From: Coriobacteriia bacterium
GTDB lineage: Bacteria > Actinomycetota > Coriobacteriia > Coriobacteriales > UMGS124
NCBI GenBank assembly: GCA_018368455.1
Contig: JAGZEG010000012.1
Location: 1-64,000 of the forward strand
Direction: 5' to 3'
Length of the DNA: 64,000 nucleotides
Below are positions 61,450-64,000 of this stretch, one piece after another. Position 1 is the first letter of the stretch. Every line of letters starts with the position of its first letter. Made by a program: the position numbers and the translations under genes. Under the pieces are notes generated by a model. That model worked only from the letters and a program-made list of their open reading frames with translations. It was not told where the DNA came from and searched no databases.

Positions 61450-61470
61450 AAAAAGGGAGGGCCCTCCCCC
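61450..61470 (-). terminator. Terminator-like hairpin between secY and adk
   Basis: On the minus strand GGGAG-GGCC-CTCCC (plus 61455-61468) is followed by five T (plus 61450-61454), just after the secY stop. It could attenuate transcription from secY into adk-map-infA. Confidence 0.55.
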
Positions 61471-61481
61471 GGCCTTACGGC

Positions 61482-62771
61482 CTAGCGGAAGAAGCCCTCG
61501 TAGTCGTGCATGCGAAGCTGGCTTTCGACCTTGCTCATCGTGTCGAGCGCAACGCCCACCATGATGAGGATCGACGTGCCACCAAACGCCTGAATCAGCG
61601 TGTTGTTCGTGAAGAAGAACAGAATAGACGGAACAACGGCCACCAGGGCGATGAAGATCGCACCAGGCAACGTGATGCGGTTCAGGACGTTCTTGATGTA
61701 CAGCGCCGTCGGAGCACCCGGACGCACGCCCGGGATGAAGCCGCCCTGCTTCTTCAGGTTGTCCGCAGTGTCGTTGGGGTTGAACACCATGGACGTGTAG
61801 AAGTACGCGAAGAAGACAATGAGCAGAACCGACAGGATCCAGTTAAGCCAGCCAGCGCTGATCGCGTTGGAAAAGCCCTGAATCCAGCCCACGTTCGGGA
61901 AGAAGACCGCGAGCTGCGCCGGGATGTACAGGATGGACGAGGCAAAGATGATCGGGATGACACCGGCCGTGTTGACCTTAATGGGAAGGTACGTGTTCTG
62001 ACCACCCATCATGCGACGACCCGTCACTCGCTTCGCGTAGGACACCGGAATGCGACGCTGGCCGCGCTCCACGAAGATGATCGGCGGAATGACCGCAAGG
62101 ATCACGACGACGATCAGAATCGTGAACAGGACGCCCGTCGTGCTCGTCTCAATCGAGTTGAAGATGGCAGAGGGCAGACGCGACATGATGTTCGCGAAGA
62201 TGATGAGCGACATGCCATTACCCACACCACGCTGCGTAATGAGCTCGCCCAGCCACATGATGAGCATCGATCCGACGATGAAGCCGAACACGATCATGAC
62301 GTCCATCAGGAACTCAGGCACGCCCATACCGGCAAAAGAGATGCCGTACTGCGGGCTCTTGAAGAGCAGCAGGTAGCCAATCGCGTTGATGAGCGACAGG
62401 ACGATCGTCAGGTACCGCGTGTACTGCGTGATCTTCCTCTGGCCCATCTCGCCCTCTTTGGCGAGCGAACGCAGAGACGGCACCACCGCCTGCATCATCT
62501 GAAGGATGATGGAGGCGGTGATGTAGGGCATGATGCCCAGCGAGAACAGCGATACGTACGACAGAGCGCCACCAGAGAAGAGGTTGAGCAGCGCCATGGT
62601 GTTACCCATGCCGCTGTTCGCATTCTCAAACGTGCTCACCAAATCACCGAATGGGATACCGGGCAGCGGGATGTACGAGCCAATGCGGTACAGCACGATA
62701 ATCCCCAGAGTAAAGAGGATCTTATTCCTCAGCTCCGGGACCCGGAACGCATTCAGGATGGCATTTAGCAC
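61482..62771 (-). CDS. secY: Protein translocase subunit SecY
   Basis: 429 residues, ten membrane helices forming the Sec channel. Markers are IGSYIPLPGIP after helix 1, LFSLGIMPYITASIILQ, and GGQNTYLPIKVNTAGVIPIIFA (start GGQNTYLP). It overlaps the rplO stop by 7 nt. Confidence 0.98.
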   Translation of the reverse strand: MLNAILNAFRVPELRNKILFTLGIIVLYRIGSYIPLPGIPFGDLVSTFENANSGMGNTMALLNLFSGGALSYVSLFSLGIMPYITASIILQMMQAVVPSLRSLAKEGEMGQRKITQYTRYLTIVLSLINAIGYLLLFKSPQYGISFAGMGVPEFLMDVMIVFGFIVGSMLIMWLGELITQRGVGNGMSLIIFANIMSRLPSAIFNSIETSTTGVLFTILIVVVILAVIPPIIFVERGQRRIPVSYAKRVTGRRMMGGQNTYLPIKVNTAGVIPIIFASSILYIPAQLAVFFPNVGWIQGFSNAISAGWLNWILSVLLIVFFAYFYTSMVFNPNDTADNLKKQGGFIPGVRPGAPTALYIKNVLNRITLPGAIFIALVAVVPSILFFFTNNTLIQAFGGTSILIMVGVALDTMSKVESQLRMHDYEGFFR

Positions 62772-63214
62772 GGCAGCTCTACCGTCCCTCCCGCAGCCTC
62801 AATCTTGGCCTGAGCGGAGGCGGACACCTTGTCAACGCGAACGGTGAGCTTCTTCGTAAGCTCGCCGTCACCGAGAACCTTGACAAGCGTCGTGTTCTTC
62901 TTGATGACGTTCTTGGCGACAAGAGCATCAGAATCGACAACGGCGCCGTCCTCGAACAGGTCGTTCAGACGGTCGAGGTTCACGGGAGCGTACTCAACGC
63001 GGCAGGGATTGCGGAAGCCGGGAAGCTTAGGCAGGCGCATGGCCAGCTTCATCTGGCCACCCTCGAAGCCCGGGCCCTTGCCGCCGCCGGAACGGGACTT
63101 CTGGCCCTTCTGGCCGCGACCAGCCGTCGTGCCGCCCTTGCCCGAGTTGCCGCGACCGACGCGCTTGCGGTTCTTGCGAGAACCCTCAGCGGGGTACAGA
63201 TCGTGTAGCTGCAT
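62765..63214 (-). CDS. rplO: Large ribosomal subunit protein L15
   Basis: 149 residues. Starts MQLHDLYPAEGSRKNRKRVG, with the Gly-rich basic segment GRGQKGQKSRSGGGKGPGFE (to about residue 52). Between rpmD and secY. Confidence 0.98.
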   Translation of the reverse strand: MQLHDLYPAEGSRKNRKRVGRGNSGKGGTTAGRGQKGQKSRSGGGKGPGFEGGQMKLAMRLPKLPGFRNPCRVEYAPVNLDRLNDLFEDGAVVDSDALVAKNVIKKNTTLVKVLGDGELTKKLTVRVDKVSASAQAKIEAAGGTVELPC

Positions 63215-63224
63215 TGAAAACTCC

Positions 63225-63413
63225 TTAGATCTCCTCGACGGTGACGAGGTGACGCACCTTCTGGATCATGCCACGAACGCTCGGGCTGTCCGGACGCTCC
63301 ACGACATTGTTGATGCGGTGGAGACCCAGGGCACGCAGCGTGGCAGCCTGATCCTTGGGGTGGCCGATCGTGCTACGGACCTGCTTGATGAGCAGGGTCT
63401 TCGTCTCTGCCAT
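63225..63413 (-). CDS. rpmD: Large ribosomal subunit protein L30
   Basis: 62 residues: LIKQVRSTIGHPKDQAATLR and LGLHRINNVVERPDSPSVRG. Two nt after rpsE. Confidence 0.97.
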   Translation of the reverse strand: MAETKTLLIKQVRSTIGHPKDQAATLRALGLHRINNVVERPDSPSVRGMIQKVRHLVTVEEI

Positions 63414-63415
63414 GA

Positions 63416-63949
63416 TTAGTTGTTCTCCTTACCGGCGAACATCTCGCCCACGGTGATGCCACGGCGAGCAGCGGCCTGCTGCGGGCTCTCGAGGCGCGCC
63501 AGACCCTCGGCAGCAGCCTTGATGATGTTGAGCGAGTTGCTGGTGCCCAGCGACTTGGCCAGAATGTTCTTGATGCCCGCGAGCTCGCAAAGAGCACGCA
63601 CGGGGCCACCGGCGATAACGCCAGTACCGGGGACAGCCGGCTTCAGAACGACGCGACCAGCGCCATAGTGACCCTCAACGTCGTGAGGAATCGTGCCCGT
63701 CTCGGTCACCGGGATGTAGAACATGTTCTTCTTGGCGTCCTCGATACCCTTCTGGATGGCCAGCGGGACCTCGGCGGACTTACCCATGCCGATGCCGACG
63801 TTGCCCTTGCCGTCGCCGACGACGACGAGAGCGGAGAGGGAGAAGCGACGGCCGCCCTTGACAACCTTGGAGACGCGGTTGATGAAGACGACGCGCTCCT
63901 GCAGCTCAGGCGTGGCGTTGTTGTTCTCGCGCTGATGGTTACGAGCCAT
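63416..63949 (-). CDS. rpsE: Small ribosomal subunit protein S5
   Basis: 177 residues. The dsRNA-binding part is VVFINRVSKVVKGGRRFSLSALVVVGD (start VVFINRVSKV) and the second domain GTGVIAGGPVRALCELAGIK. In spc-operon order after rplR. Confidence 0.98.
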   Translation of the reverse strand: MARNHQRENNNATPELQERVVFINRVSKVVKGGRRFSLSALVVVGDGKGNVGIGMGKSAEVPLAIQKGIEDAKKNMFYIPVTETGTIPHDVEGHYGAGRVVLKPAVPGTGVIAGGPVRALCELAGIKNILAKSLGTSNSLNIIKAAAEGLARLESPQQAAARRGITVGEMFAGKENN

Positions 63950-63961
63950 GCTTCACTCCTC

Positions 63962-64000
63962 CTAGAACGTCAGGCCAGCGTTGCGGGCACCATCGGCCAG
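63962..64000 (-). CDS. rplR: Large ribosomal subunit protein L18, C-terminal end (partial)
   Basis: The last 12 residues LADGARNAGLTF plus a TAG stop match the L18 C-terminus, and the position ahead of rpsE is as expected. The rest lies outside the window. Confidence 0.85.
   Translation of the reverse strand: MADGARNAGLTF

Overview
The window is high-GC DNA, densely packed on both strands. It most resembles a member of the Coriobacteriia (Actinomycetota). That is inferred from GC content and Actinomycetota-like rplQ, from a Tat-exported fumarate-reductase-like flavoprotein, from a LuxR regulator with a membrane-domain N-terminus, from diaminopimelate made by DapL, and from the order rplQ-ecfA-ecfT-truA. 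I see no rRNA, tRNA, prophage, insertion sequence or cas gene. Genus cannot be fixed from the sequence alone.

Layout. 0.5-7.7 kb: a heterodimeric ABC exporter pair and a YbhJ-like aconitase-superfamily hydratase. 8-12 kb: a repeat-rich convergent gap, an FMN reductase divergent from a LysR regulator, and a Tat-exported FAD reductase. 12-17.4 kb: a UvrA2-like ATPase and an MMPL/RND-type exporter. 18-22 kb: a redox cluster (Tat-exported DUF362 protein, MerR regulator, two-domain carboxymuconolactone-decarboxylase-like protein, and a divergent aldo/keto reductase carrying ferredoxin-type cysteines) with a candidate MerR-type promoter. 22-31 kb: a DUF6273 lipoprotein, LysR/aldo-keto reductase/MFS genes, an HSL-type esterase, an XRE-desulfoferrodoxin fusion, flavodoxin-like proteins and an XRE-zinc-ribbon protein. 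31-38 kb: a quinone-oxidoreductase gene broken by two +1 frameshifts, a CrtC/AttH-like protein, three TetR regulators with visible operators, an HXXEE membrane protein and a YhgE-like permease. 38-43 kb: a polyamine ABC operon (potABCD). 43-52 kb: a YqhA-like protein, an IscU-like protein lacking the usual ligands, a duplicated-domain acidic protein, a membrane LuxR regulator, a MATE exporter, a 10-TM heavy-metal exporter and DapL. 52-56 kb: HD hydrolase, TruA, EcfT and a fused EcfA1-EcfA2. 56-64 kb: the end of the spc/alpha ribosomal operon (rplR end, rpsE, rpmD, rplO, secY, adk, map, infA, rpmJ, rpsM, rpsK, rpsD, rpoA, rplQ), all on the minus strand.

The accessory part (0-38 kb) is mostly small regulator-plus-redox-enzyme or regulator-plus-exporter modules, as expected of an anaerobe coping with oxidants, quinones and xenobiotics. 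Gaps between genes, especially convergent ones, carry structured repeats. These include a 23-bp unit with an exact 41-bp period in both orientations and a family of roughly 270-bp double-arm palindromes. The most unusual items are these repeats, the XRE-desulfoferrodoxin fusion, the ligand-poor IscU-like protein with its partner, the matched TetR operators, and the twice-frameshifted oxidoreductase.
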